A DNA stretch of 64,000 nt from Adenanthera pavonina (GCA_026686845.1 JAIVEN010000004.1:14230827-14294826); one strand, 5' to 3'. Positions 34,880-47,583 are shown, counted from the stretch's first letter. Numbers and translations: made by a program. Notes: generated from the sequence alone by a model not told the origin.

Positions 34880-36600
34880 AGTCTTCTTGGTATGATCGGC
34901 TTGTTGACAATGAAAACAATGATAGGCCTTCTCGTGCTACAATTGGGACTCAACTCACTTTTTCCTTGGTTTACCAGGAGGCCTATTTGCCATAGGTGAT
35001 CTCAGAAAGGTTTGGTTCATCAAATCAGGTGCTTTCAAGGCATTAAGTTCAGGCATGTCATGTGTCTTGATAGGACACAAAGTGCCGTTGTAAATCTTCT
35101 GCTGTGAACTGAGTAGGAAGGATTCATCAACGAAGTTATAAACATTACCATGCACCTTTTTAATGGTTGCACAAGCTGAGGACAAGGAATTCAACTCATC
35201 TCCTAACCTTTGCATGTCTATTCCCATGAAGCTAAATTTACATGAACAACTACATAACCACTTCGCACTAATATTACATTTTCTCCACAGTACTTAGCTA
35301 GCATAATTTTTACCCTTAAAACATTCTCCTTTAGCTTCTCCTCAACTTTTGGACTAACTCCATTTTTCCACTTCCTCATAGCTTTCTTGGTTTTAATAAA
35401 CTTCCTAGTCAACTTGTCTCTATTCTCATTGATCTGTACACAAAGAAAATGCCCCTTCACCTCAACAAGCCATGAATTGAATGACTAGGACAAGTTAGTT
35501 GTAATATGATCCCATTGGTGGCATGGGAACTTGAACATTGACCACCTATCAACATTACCTTCATTTTCAACCCATCTTGCTAATTCTATATAGAATATCC
35601 ACAAATTCCCCATTGCCATGTTAAAATCACATTCAAGTTATGTATAGGCAACTACATCAAGTAACTTTAATGCCTCTTCCTTGCTCTTCCTTCCCCTTCC
35701 TTTGCAAGCTTTGGAAAACTCGGTGCTAAAATTCCCTTTGACATGACTAACAGAATGCATGTCTATTACCTCCAAAGATTGCTTGCATAATAGCAATGAT
35801 TGCATGATGTCAGTCGGACACAATAGTTATTTGCAAAGAACCTATAATTTCTTTGAGGTTTTGAAGTAACCATGCCTAATGGTAAAAGGTTCCACATCCA
35901 ACTATAGCATATGTCAATGGAAAGAGGTTATTGTCTATATCATACGTTGAAGTTGACAATATAGTTCCTTGGTAAGGACTACTAAGATGGCATCCATCCA
36001 CAAAGATAATGCAACGAACAATCTTTCAAATATGTTATCATGTGCCATCCACTTGGCTACAATATCTGGATTACTTTCCTTTAATCTATTACATAACCAA
36101 GGAATTAGAAAATATGATTGTTTAGGGATGCCATGTATTTGCTCCAAAGCTCTCTCTTTGGTCCTCAATGCTTGACGGCTAGTTAGTTTTAGTCCTTAAT
36201 CTCTTAATAACTCCTTTCTAATTTCATTGGGAGTTTTATTAGGACTATTTCTCACTATATTATTAACGATTGATGATGTCAATGTGCATCTAGGATTATA
36301 AGTAAGTACGAGGCTATTTGGTGCAAAATGAATATGCTCATTATGGAATGTTGTTACTTGAATGTAGGAGGACTCCTTATCAAATGCATATGCTGTTAGT
36401 TTCCAATTGCATCCTTCAACTTTGTAGTTCACTATCATTTTGTCAAGGCTATTCCTTGTGAATTCATAATTAAACTTGTGGGTAAGACTATACTTGTATA
36501 ATGCATTTCGAAAAGCATCAACATTAGGAAATATTTATCTAGTTCCCACAATCACATCCTGTCATTTCGAACTATTTAGCTGAGCTAATGATGATAGAAC
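34880..36600 (-). pseudogene. mudrA-like Mutator transposase, decayed
   Basis: Minus-strand MULE transposase. From the N-terminus: a MuDR DNA-binding domain near 36540-36300 (FPNVDAFRNALYKYS, VEGCNWKLTAYAF), then EQIHGIPKQSYFLIPW at 36150-36100. The catalytic domain has VDGCHLSSPYQG (first Asp, about 35990) and ITIVSD (second Asp, about 35825). A C-terminal part has INGN-like KKVHGNVYNFVDESF, RPPGKPRKK near 34960, and a CCHC knuckle CFHCQQADHTKKTC at about 34890-34932. Frames shift several times. It faces the ULP-like gene across the satellite array. The N-terminus is cut near 36600 by the repeat that follows. Confidence 0.85.
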
Positions 36601-36623
36601 ACTTGATATTGCACAAGGTAAAA

Positions 36624-38228
36624 TGCAACACTTTGATTTTAGGACCTTTTTCCTTTGTATTAAACCATTATAGAGTCCATTAATAATTTATAAGAAGCTT
36701 GAATCAAGAAAATAGAAAAACAGAATTTTTCAAAAATTGTTGGTACTATTCACATGAACCAAATCCTTTCGCCAACTGAACTTTAGAAAAACATAACTAA
36801 TTCCATAAAACTCGTATGGAAGTGATTCAAGTCTCTAAAAATATCTTAAAAGATTGTCTAAATGAAAAAAATATAAAACAGTGCAATCACTAGGCTAATT
36901 TGTATAGTAAATTTGATGAAATTCTACTATTCTGGTCAATTTCAGAAAATCCAGTTTTCTGGAGCTAATTTCGAAAAATCCCTATAATTCACACACATAT
37001 CCAAATTGAGTGTTCTTTAGACCATTTGAAATCTATTTCTATCTAATTTCCAACATATATAACATTCATACTTTCTACCATAGAATGTTCAAATAGTGGC
37101 TTACCATGAAGAGGTCAAAATAGTCATTTGCATCCAAGGATTTTGCAAAGCAAAAGATATAAAAAATTTACATTACTATAACTTATCCTCATATCATGCC
37201 ATACATTTTCTAGGGCCTAAATGAACATGAAAGCTTGAAGAAACATATTTAACATCATTTTTACAAATTCACACAAGAGCTCAAAGCTTATGGCCATTGC
37301 AAGCAAAAATTACATTAATCACCAAGTTCTTTCTCATTTCCTTTCTCTTCCTTGGTGGTCTTGTCATAGTTGCTTCCTAAACATGGTTAGGATGTAGGAG
37401 GGTGAGATTCAAAGAATATTAGTAGGTAAATCCCAAACATGCAGCCATATCATCATAATTTGCATGGAAATATCATATAAACTTTAATTCATCACATAGG
37501 AACATTAAGACATAAATTTTACAAAAATTTTGGCAAAGTTTCATTTGAAAAATGGACATCCTAGGGTGGAAAACCCCTCATACAACTCAACCAACATAGA
37601 TACATCACAAGATAATATTTCATTCATATGCCATAGTGTCCAATGCAAAAGAAACAATTATGACAATGTGATGCTAGTAAGGAAATTTAACTACCTTTGA
37701 GTGTTTCCTAGCTTCCCACACTTGGTACAACACTTCTTGGACCTTGTACAACTTTCTTGAACCTACCCATATCACCATTTAAGCATCTTAGCCATTGGTT
37801 TCAAGAGGAACACTATACATTACTCATAAAACCTAAAATTCTCATTTTGCTTTCCTTTGAGATTTTCTTGAAACCAACACTTGTACTTGACGAATTTGGA
37901 CCCAAGGAAAACATGAAATTCCAACTCTAAATATAAACCTTAGTTGGCTGAAACTAAGGGGAAATGAGGAAAAATTGCTATCTTCAATAATACTTCAAAC
38001 TACTTCCATAATCATGCTTTAGGTGACTAGTTTAGCATTTCGCCCAAGTTTAGTGGTTGGAAAACTCATTTTCCTCCTAGATTAAGGTTTGGCTGAAACC
38101 CTAAGGGAGGAAGGAAGAAAAACTACACCATGAACCAACCACGAAACACTACAAACAACAAGCTTAAGGTGGCAGATTAACTTACCGAAGCTTGAGCTTT
38201 TTTTGGATAACCTCAAAATGTCTACTTT
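36624..38228 (-). mobile_element. LTR-like repeat, copy 2 (partner of 13559 and 22395)
   Basis: Diverged copy of the split repeat at 13559-14689 plus 22395-23400. It is uninterrupted at the place where copy 1 carries gypsy B: here the sequence passes once through aaacatg (about 37378-37385). It begins tgcaacactttg (copy 1: tgtaacacttta). It directly abuts the mudrA remnant, so it probably inserted into that gene's 5' part. The right limit is unclear because the SINE follows. Confidence 0.6.
38213..38228. repeat. SINE target site duplication, left
   Basis: tcaaaatgtctacttt. It matches tcaaaatgcttacttt at 38441-38456 at 14 of 16 positions. Confidence 0.75.
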
Positions 38229-38440
38229 TTGCATGTGCATCTAGTATTCTAGACTTATCCTACTTCAATTAGAGGATTCATCGGGGTCTAGACTGATTCG
38301 GATCAAGCCGGATAGGACCCTTTCAAGCGGCAAGCTATACTACCGAGTATTTAACATGATTACATTCCCAAGACTTGAACTCAAGACCCCTAATTAAGAG
38401 GGTACAACCCCCTTACCAGTTGAACCAAGTGCTCGATGGT
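38229..38440 (-). mobile_element. tRNA-derived SINE (212 bp)
   Basis: Short interspersed element on the minus strand, 5' end at 38440. It has an internal RNA polymerase III promoter: box A TGGTTCAACTGG and box B GAGTTCAAGTC, 33 bases apart, as in a tRNA. A tRNA-unrelated body with GGCTTGATCCGAATCAGTC follows, and a short A-rich 3' end lies at 38229. A 16-bp duplication (14 of 16 identical) flanks it. SINEs move by borrowing LINE proteins. The tRNA head no longer folds as a clean tRNA. Confidence 0.82.
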
Positions 38441-38456
38441 TCAAAATGCTTACTTT
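38441..38456. repeat. SINE target site duplication, right
   Basis: tcaaaatgcttacttt; see 38213-38228. Confidence 0.75.
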
Positions 38457-38899
38457 GAATAGCATTTCAGAAGTATTCTCTTAGGACTTGACATATTAGC
38501 ACTACCATTATACATAAAGCTATTATATTTAATGTAAGCATTTGGTAGGATATGGTTAAGTCTATGCTTCATACTCTTTAATTGCTTATTTATTTATTTT
38601 TCAAACAAAAGTGAGTGACCGATGCTTCTTCTTAGCTGAATTTGACATGATTAACCTAATGGTTGATTGGATTGATCTAACCTTCTATGGGTTGGTCCAA
38701 TAATAAATAGACATTGAGCTATTAGGCGGGCCATCTTAGGAAAGACATCTTTTTAGGAGGGAAAAAAGGAAAGGGAAAATTCCACAAAAATACCAAGGAG
38801 AGAAGATGATTCCAAAAATGTTATAGAATTTGCTCTAATTCTAATTTGGTACTTAGGTATTAAAATGGAATTATGCAATTGAATAAAAATGAAAAATTG
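38457..38899. other. Unannotated spacer
   Basis: About 440 bp with no coding or repeat signal that I can support. Confidence 0.4.
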
Positions 38900-40430
38900 G
38901 CCCTTCCTCCATTGCATTGGAGAACTATTCAGCCACCATTGGAGACTAGTTGACCAATACACATGTGTTAAATTGTTATGTATATTTGCAACTCAAGGTA
39001 ATATATTTGCAAGTTAAATTGGAATATTTGATGTAGGATGGTGAATAGGCCGTTCACCACTGGAGATTGGTTGATCCGTGCACATATGTTTAATAAAATA
39101 GACTTGCTTTTGGTCAACATAGTTGGTAGCTATTCATGATAGATACAACTTTGATTTGATAAAATAGACTTGCTTTTGGTCAACTTTTTTTTATAATTTT
39201 GGAAGTGTCATAACTTATATGTAGATTGACATATGAAATGGTTACATTGGTCAATTATCAGAGGATTCCCACATTAATGGTAGACTAATGCTTCCTTGAT
39301 CAATAGGGGTGTATTTGCAATTAACGAGGGTGAATTTGTGGGTCCAAAACGTGCATTTGCACGAATGATTAGCCAATTACCAAGTGGTACTTAGGTGTCC
39401 TTTAGAATTTTATCACACCATCTAAATCATAGATTTGATATAGAATGGCTAACTGGTCAACCACCAATGGAGACTAGTTGATCAATGATATTGTGTCGAA
39501 TTACTTAGTGTATTTGCAACTCCAGATTGTAAATTTGGAAGTCAAATTGGGCGATTTCATGAAGGGGGATAACTAGCTAACTACAAACAGAGATTGGTTG
39601 ACTAGTGCACAAGTAAATCATACTTTTATGTGCATTTGCAACTCCAAATAATATATTCGCAAGTCTAATTGAGAGATTTGATGTAGGATGACTAATTGGT
39701 TGATCACCATTGGAGGTTGGTTGACCAGTACACTTGTGTTAAATTATAATGTGTTTTTGCAACTTAAGGTGGTATATTTGCAAGTCAACTTAGGAGATTT
39801 TATGTAGGATGGTGAAATGGTCTACCATCAATGGACATTGATTGATCGATGCATATGTATTAAATTATTACGTGTATTTTCAACTTCTAGTGGTACATTT
39901 ACATGTCAAATTAGGAGGTTTGATGCATTTAGTAGTCTAGTTTATTTAGGCATTTGATGCATTTAGTAGTCATGACCATGTATTTGCAAGTTCATGTGGT
40001 CCATTTTTAACTTGTACTGGGAAATCTGAATTTCTGATCAATGGTTGACCATCATTGATGGATGGTCCACTAGTGATGTAATTGGAGATGACCAAGTCTA
40101 TATTAGATGGTGCACTGGTTGACCGTTAGATGATACCCCCTCTAATGGTCGATCAATGCACTATAACTCATTAAGGGGTATATTTGCAAATGACAACCAT
40201 GTATTTGCATGTTCTTGCCATGTATTTGCATGTCATACTGGCTGATTAACAAGTGCCACTTGGGTTTCCCTTGGAACTTTGTCATTCCATGTAAGTGACA
40301 TGTCATAATCATACATTTAGTAGTCATGACTATGTATTTGTAATTGTAACTGGTCCATTTACAACTGGAATTAGACCATTTGACATTGGAGAAGGATGAG
40401 ATGGATAGTCGATTGGTACAACAACACCAC
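38900..40430. repeat. Degenerate tandem array, about 121-bp units
   Basis: A second tandem array, unrelated by eye to the 117-bp one. The landmark tatttgcaact(c/t) followed by a gcaagtc-type block recurs at 38990, 39518, 39640, 39761 and 39882, steps of 122, 121 and 121 in the clear part. Each unit also carries gatgtaggatgg and a block of the gattggttgacca type. Units between 39060 and 39500 are rearranged, and the array fades after 39950, where shorter catgtatttgcatgt motifs repeat to about 40430. Confidence 0.75.
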
Positions 40431-41458
40431 ATGTCAACTTCACAAAATCATAAATTTGCAAGTTTAAATCATGAATTTGTGAGTTAATATGGTGTATTTA
40501 CATTTTAGCAACAACACATGTAAACTTCACTAGACCAAATTTTAGTTTTATACACAAAAGAGTTATGAAAAATAACTAGTACATTTTTTCATTTACTCCA
40601 CAAATTATAAAACAGATTACAACCACTTCTATATTCTTGATTGATGGAATTGAGTTACAATGTATTTGAAGCACATACACCTGCCCCATCATAGTTTCTT
40701 TCATCTATATGCATAAATAGATAGTGAACAACTACACCAAGGCATTTAACTTCAAGTACAACATAGCTCCAGAAAAGTTCTACAAATCCAGAGAAGTTCT
40801 ACATTTATACATTTATTCATGTAACTCAATAGGTATAAAACAACACATATCTTCTAGAGAAACATATTCAAACACCTTGCCACTTCTTATGTAATAATAC
40901 TTGTAGCAGGCATAAGAGAATTAGTGAGGATTGATTTTCATGCAATTGGAAATTAAAGTAATGAAGTGCAATTCAAATCATCAAAGAAAATGTGCTGGCT
41001 AATCCATACCATCATTAACTTACCATCTTGACTTGGCCTTCTTTATTTCTTTTTTGCTTTTAATTATTATTAAAAAGTTATACAAATCTCTATAATGAAT
41101 TTATTTTAAAAAGAGAAATAAAAATTAGCATACAACTAATGATATAATCTCTTCCGCACATCCATTTCTTGCCCAAGCTCTCAGGATCCATTATTAGGTA
41201 AATAAATGCTAGTAAGCCATGACTATAATTCTTGAATTTCAAACCCAAAAAGTTAATCTCTTTGGATGTAGACTTCTATAATTATAGTCATATAGAAGTT
41301 ATAAGGTTTTAATCTTTCTTTTTTATTACATTACTTCAGCTGAGCAATAACATAAATGTTTTCATGCCCTAAGATGGAACAAACATATTTCTAAATCCTA
41401 AATGCAATACCCTTGATCTTACATATTGACTATAAATATAGATGCTTAAAAAAAGAGT
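40431..41458. other. 1 kb without recognised features
   Basis: AT-rich flank of the hAT element. No coding signal or repeat was recognised. Confidence 0.4.
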
Positions 41459-41466
41459 TGTGTCTG
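41459..41466. repeat. hAT target site duplication, left
   Basis: tgtgtctg. It pairs with cgtgtctg at 45041-45048 (7 of 8 identical). An 8-bp duplication is diagnostic of hAT. Confidence 0.7.
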
Positions 41467-41549
41467 CAGGGGCGGATGCAGCCTTGACTAGTCAAGGGGG
41501 GTCAATTTTCTTAGTTAAGTAGTCAAAGTATATTTTCAAGAGACTCATA

Positions 41550-43981
41550 ACACCTTAAAATCGATACCTTCTTTCTTTCATATCACGAAAATCATTTAGA
41601 AGAGAATCCATTTCAAACTTTTTAACAATTTCCTTCTCAAAATACGCAAGCAAACATTCATAGATATTCATCTTCCATCTTGTTGTGTTGTATAGTCTTA
41701 ATAAAATTCATAGCTGAAAAAGATCATTTTATTGTAGCTGTAGAAACTAGAAGAGTGAGAATAAGAGTTACAACTCTATGTACAAGAGGATAAATTTGTA
41801 ATTTTCTTGTTTTTACTAACCATTGGCAGAAATCAGAAATGGTAACTAATGTTTGAAAATCAAGAAGTTGTCGTACATGATCAAAATGCTCGCACTGCAT
41901 CTTCAATTGTATCATTTCATGTTATAGAAAATCTTGTGGGTAGAGCTTTTCTACCAGCTTGCGAATATCATCAATTCTAAATGATTTGTGCATCTCTCTT
42001 GGATCCAAAGCTATGCTAAAAACAAGCAACTCCACTGTATGTTCATTGAATCTATTATTCAATTCTTGCAATTGAGAATCTATCATTGCGTTGAAAATGT
42101 TAACTTTATAATGATGCCCTATTGTAAATTCATCTTGTTGATGACATGCCCTTCCTCTTCTAGCAACATAATGAACATCAAAATTTGTAATAGGTATATT
42201 GACTGCTTCACAAAAAAACTTCACATTCTCAACTAATTCTTTCTATCTATCATCCCTTATTTTCTGAATAAGGAACTTAGTAGAAAAAACAAGATCCATT
42301 GCATCTAAAATATCTTGAGATTGTTGTTGTAAATCCTAACAAAGAAAATTAGAAATCTTTAAAATTTTTTTCATAAAATGCATAATGAAAACAAATTCAA
42401 AAGAAGTTAGCACCTCATAAACTGCATCTCTATCTCCATGTTGAGCAATGTTTCCATCTTCAATTATATTCAACAAAATTTCACATGTTGAACTAAACAT
42501 ATTCATTCAGCTGTAAATAGGCATTAAATGAGAACTCCAATGAGTTTCTCTAGCCCTTTGTAAAGTACCAATTTGATTAAGCTCTCTTCTACTTTCAAGC
42601 TCATTAATTTCAAGTAAGTAAGCAATGTTTTCAACATAAGCATCTTTTAATTGATCATTACACTTACATGAGGCTCCAACAATACTGATAACAGTATTCC
42701 ATGTAGTAAAGAAATGATAAATAGGAAGAACTTTTTTGCATGCAGCGACTAATGCTAATTGTAAACGATGTGCCATACAATGTACATAATATGCACATGG
42801 ACATTCATTTGAAATCAAAGCTTCTAATCCATTCCATTCTCCACTTATTTTACTTGTACCATCATAACCTTGTCCTCTAATATCTTGAACATTAAGATTG
42901 TATTAAGAGAGGAGAGAAACAATGTCTTCTTTCAGTGTTATTGCAGTTGTGTCCTTGACATGAGTAAGCCCAAAAAACTGCTTTCGTACATATCCATCTT
43001 TGTCAACATATCTCAAGATAATAGACATTTGCTCCTTTTTGCATGCATCTCGAGCCTCATCAACAATTATATAAAATTTCGTATCACCAATTTTTTCACG
43101 AATAACATTTTTGACTTTGGTTGCCATTACATGCAAAAAAAAATTTTGAATTCTTGGTGATGTATATGATGCATTTTTTGGAGCTTTTTCCAAAATACTC
43201 ACAATTTTATCATTGAAAAAAGATATGAAACTTAATAGTTCCAAAAACTCGCCATGATTCTTTGATATGTTAGACTCATCATGAGCTCTAAAAGAACAAC
43301 CTTGAAATGCTAGCCACCTAGTCGCTTCAATTGAGGTTTTCAAACGAAGTTTATTTTTTGCAATTTCTTGAGATGTGATTTCTTCAAATTTGTGTGCAAT
43401 ATGTGATGCTTGGTTCATGAGATCTTAACTTTTTTTTTTCTACAATTCGATGTGGAGAAGTGATATCATTTCCAATGTGTGCTAAAAATGCACAATTTTT
43501 TCCATCTCTCACCTTTTTCCATGATCGAAATCCATTAACAATAACTGCATCTAATCAAGATGGTCCATTTTGGGAATGAAATACAAAACATGGTAAACAA
43601 AATTTAGCATCTTTGCTAGGAGAATATTCCAACCATGATGGAAACATCATAAACCATGATGCTTGAAAACTACATGCATGTTTTTCCTTAGATTTTGGGT
43701 ACTTTGAAATATTAAATTGATATGGGTCAGGCCTATTATAGGTTCTCTGGACTTCATCACGCATTCCAACAGGATATTTCCATATTTGTTGTCTCAATCC
43801 TAGATCACATTCTAATGAATTGATATCAAAACTATCGTTAGTTTGAACTCTTCAATGTTTTGCAGGAGGACATTCAGAATTTACAGGTTCAATTTTTATG
43901 AGAGGATTTAATGTCTAATCAATTTATGAAGTCTCATCTTTGACATTCTTCCATTTGAAATATGAATGAGCTGTGTTTTTC
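41550..43981 (-). pseudogene. hAT transposase, ZMYM1-like, decayed
   Basis: It starts at the ATG at 43981 (MKNTAHSYFKWKNVKDETS, then a stop). The TTF-type zinc finger region at 43797-43555 has HACSFQASWFMMFPSWLEYS and KFCLPCFVF. The DUF4371/RNase H-like core at 43418-42903 has KFYIIVDEARDACKKEQM. The segment RGQGYDGTSKISGEWNG lies near 42870-42820, and CMAHRLQLALVAACKK and ARETHWSSH follow (42818-42507). The C-terminal dimerisation region is at 42224-41724. Where the family has TATTERSFS it reads TATIK-stop-SFS, so the catalytic Glu is gone. Four or more frame breaks. Confidence 0.88.
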
Positions 43982-44457
43982 ATCTAAAAGAAAAGAAATA
44001 AAAACTACAATAAGAGCCATACAAAGGAACAACTTTATATTTAGAGGAATATAAGATTATTATAAAAAAAATAGACTAAGTCTAATATATTTAATTGCCC
44101 ACAAACAAACTTATAAATTTTTTATATACTAATTACAAAATTAAAATACCCTTTCTAATTTGAAATTGATAACTTTGCTAGGCAAAGAAGAAAAAAAAGA
44201 AATTTTTAATTCTAGTAAAATAATAAGCTATTAATAACTCTTTTCCTTGATTGAAGTTTGTAATGAGTGATTTGTTCTCATGGTTGGTTTAATTGTCCAA
44301 GCAAATTAGCATTTAGCAAAACAAGATAAAAAAGACAACATAGTGCTTACCTTCTCTAAATCCCAAGTGGATAGTGGTGCCTTCCTCCTTGTCGCAACTT
44401 TTTGGACTCCCTCTTCAATTATCAACTATCATGTATCAAGTCTTCAATGCCTTACTC

Positions 44458-44860
44458 CTTTGTTGTCCCTTGTGTGTGTGTGTGTGTGTGTGTTAGTGAG
44501 ACTAAGTCTGTGAGTGCCACATGTGAGAGTGAGTGCCATAAATTCTCTTTCTTTCTTTTTTTATAATGTTGTGTTGTTTATCTTCATAACCTTACAAACC
44601 CTATTTCTATTTGGTATTCACTCTTGTGGGCTTTTGAGCTTTATATTATTTATATTTTGTGTCCTTTGTTGTCCCTTGTGTGTATGTGTGTGTTAGTGAG
44701 ACTAAGTCTATGAGTGCCACATGTGAGAGTGAGTGCCGCAAATTCTCTTTCTTTCTTTTTTTATAATGTTGTGTTGTTTATCTTCATAACCTTACAAACC
44801 CTATATCTATTTGGTATTCACTCTTGTGGGCATTTGAGCTTTATATTATTTATATTATGT
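44458..44860. repeat. 200-bp tandem duplication with (TG)n
   Basis: Two copies of a 200-bp unit. The motif tgttagtgagactaag occurs at 44491 and 44691, and the 200 bp that follow match closely. The first copy has a longer (TG)n run (44471-44492). Both lie upstream of the hAT transposase. Confidence 0.88.
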
Positions 44861-45040
44861 GTTTTATAGGGTCTCATTGTTGGGCTAATGACTAAGTATG
44901 ATTGTATGACAAATTTTGGGAGGGGCCTAATTCAAAATCAACATATTTTTTTTAAACATATATATATATAATTATTAAAAAAAAAATTTGGCTGGGGGGG
45001 GGGGGGGGAGCCCCCCACTATTAACCTCTATCGGCTATTG

Positions 45041-45048
45041 CGTGTCTG
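45041..45048. repeat. hAT target site duplication, right
   Basis: cgtgtctg; see 41459-41466. Confidence 0.7.
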
Positions 45049-46425
45049 TCTTTAGCAGATGTTGACTACTCGTGTTAGGAGTAATACAAAACAATGTAAC
45101 CCTTTAAATTATATTTAACATCCTTGTCCAACCTTCTTCATGTATTGAATTACAGGACTACATAAAGGTTTCATCAAAATAAAATTTACATAGTTGCTAA
45201 TTCTTTTCTTTCATATTTTCTTTCACATAGTCATGTAATCAATCTAGTTGTGAGCATATAATGTACTTAATTGAATCTCGATCAATCCCAATTGCAAAAT
45301 TTTCAGCAATGAAGCTTTGACTATTGTTAATCAAATCAAGGAAAAGAAAAATTTGCAGAGTAAGTAGGACCTGCATGTTGGATAAAGATGGAGCCATGAA
45401 AGGGTGACTGTGTAAGAACACAAGGAAGCATAGAATCATGATCGGCACTATAGCTGCGACGTTTGAACTCCATGTAAGCCAGATGAAAAGGGAGATCTCG
45501 ATCGAGTTTTTGGTGGTCATATTGCAAGAAACTAGTTACAAGAAGCAAGAAACATAATATTTCTACTCTTTCAAGTCTGAGCTCACATGACAGAATTGAA
45601 GGTGGAGGAGGAGAGATTTTGTGATCTAGGATTTTCAGAGAATTAAGGGTAGAGATTTACGATGTAGAGGTTGTAGAGGAGGAAGAGGTAGGAGGCAAGA
45701 AAGAAGGGAAGGTGACAGCGAGGAGGAAGGACGTGACGGAGGCAGAGTTTGAAAGAGCGTGAGAGATTGAAGAAAATTGGTTGGGGCATTTTTTACTTTT
45801 CAATTAATTGTAAAATTCTATTTTCATAGCTAGTACTTTATGGGAATTAGAACAAGTTTTGCAACCATTTTGGAATTAAGTTCATTCCTTGTTATTTTTT
45901 TTAGAATTTTCCCTAAAATAAAATAATAAAGAATGACTCATTTTTTTACAAAAATTAAAAGACACCAACTAATCATTATAAATCGAAGATGAAAGACACC
46001 AACCAAGTGACACGCATTTATACCTCAAACTATATGAACTTTGATCCTTTTTAAAGGTACGTATGTCTTAAACTCCAATTCTAGGTTACGTTTGTCTTTA
46101 TAAAAATATAATATTTTCCCTCCTTAGGTTAAATATTCACATATAATCAACAAGGATAATTTAAAATAATTGTTTAGGCCTATTTAATAGAACACAATAA
46201 ATTAAAGGTAACCATTTTTTCAAATTGGTGGTGTAGGATGCCTAACATCTTCCTTACATAGAACTAACTCTTGAACCTAACTGTAGACCATCATTTTCTA
46301 TTTTTTAAGTTTTTCAAAATTTTTCCTCAAAATTTTAGTCTTGGCTCCATTTTTCCTTTTTTATTGGATAACAGTCGGGCATGACACTCACTTTAAAAAA
46401 TATGTTTTGTAATATAAAATTTTTA
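45049..46425. other. Flank with C/T-rich leader-like segment, no clear gene
   Basis: On the minus strand 45780-45570 is strongly C/T-rich, like a plant 5' leader. It is followed by open frames of 70 and 93 codons (45548-45239) with no recognised homology. It may be the 5' end of a lost gene or a non-coding transcript. The rest is AT-rich. Confidence 0.3.
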
Positions 46426-46426
46426 A

Positions 46427-46760
46427 TCATTAATAAATTATGAATAGTGTAAAATGAATAAGAAAACATGCATTAACTCAAATAGTTTAAAAATAATAAG
46501 ATACGAACTATTCAGATCTCTAATCTCTATAAATTAAAATATACACGTGTAAATTTCTTCTTGCTTTTTTTACTGGAACGTATAAATTTTGTAAAAAAAC
46601 GCAAAACATATATGCTCATAATGTATTATCATTTTTATTTTCATTTCAACTTATCAGTTATACTAAAAAATTTAGGAGGACTTCTAATTTAAATTTTTTA
46701 TTTTAAAGAAATCCAGCATTTTCTTTCAAGGAAAGTGAAATGAAAATATTTATTATTATT
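46427..46760 (+). repeat. Direct repeat, copy 1 (about 300 bp)
   Basis: Diverged direct repeat with 47584-47880. Shared segments are ataaattatg-atagt at the start, gctcataatgtattatcatttttatttt in the middle and gcattttctttcaagg/gcattttcttttaagg near the end, in the same order. Confidence 0.65.
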
Positions 46761-47583
46761 AGATTCGAAAATATTCTGTAAGAATGAAAATATTTTATGT
46801 TCATATATCAATAGATTTTTATTAGATTCGAAATCATATATACGGTGGGATGGGTCAAACTCAAAGGTCAATATTTTTTCCGCTATCTAAGCATTGCTTA
46901 TAACTATACCTGAAAGTTAGCGACTAGTTTAATGATTTTGAGCCCTTGAAGAACAAAATGATTCATTTACACTTTTAATGTCTTCAAAATAAGTTCATCA
47001 AATATCTTTAACTATTTTTTTCCCACTAAAAATACTCATCATTAAAACTAGAAGAATAATTAATCAGTTATTTTTTAGGTAGGTCCCTATATTATAAAAG
47101 TTTGTAAACAATGCCCCATATAGTCTTTAGACTTCACTCTTTTACAAACCTATTTTTACTATGCATAAATGGCATTAACACAGTACTACAAGGAAAAATA
47201 TTTGAAAATATTTTTTTTTAATTTTTTGTTCCTTTTGTAGATCTGAACCAGATTTCTGATTTAAGAGTGATAGCCAGCCACACAAACCTAACAACAAACC
47301 TAACAACATATAATCGGTTGGATCTGGCTCAACTCAACCTCATCGTGTCAAAGAAAAGTCAAATCTGAGCTTGTCATTGCCAAGAGCACCACCATTGCAA
47401 TCCACCCAAACTTATGCCATACACAACACACACTAACAAACACCATGGACCCTTTCTCACCCGGTGAATGCCGGAGAGAGAGTCATTAGGAGTCACAGAG
47501 CATGGACGCACTAGTTGCTGAGGATAAGAAACCTCTCACTAAAGGAGAGAGTCGATAGAAGAGAGAGAGCCTCAATTTATACC

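Larger units (their letters stand above)
41467..45040 (-). mobile_element. hAT DNA transposon (3574 bp), ZMYM1/TTF type
   Basis: Element with a degenerate terminal repeat. The left end is CAGGGGCGGATGCAG, and the right end, reversed, is CAATAGCCGATAGAG (9 of 15 match). An 8-bp near-identical duplication lies outside. It encodes a TTF-type zinc finger/hAT transposase on the minus strand (43981 to about 41550). The 5' non-coding part contains a 200-bp tandem duplication (44458-44860) and a run of 15 G at 44994-45008 next to CCCCCC. Confidence 0.85.

Noticed and set aside
38384..38440. tRNA gene on the minus strand
   Set aside because: Boxes A and B are present, but the acceptor stem does not pair and a SINE body and duplications flank it. 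It is the head of a SINE.
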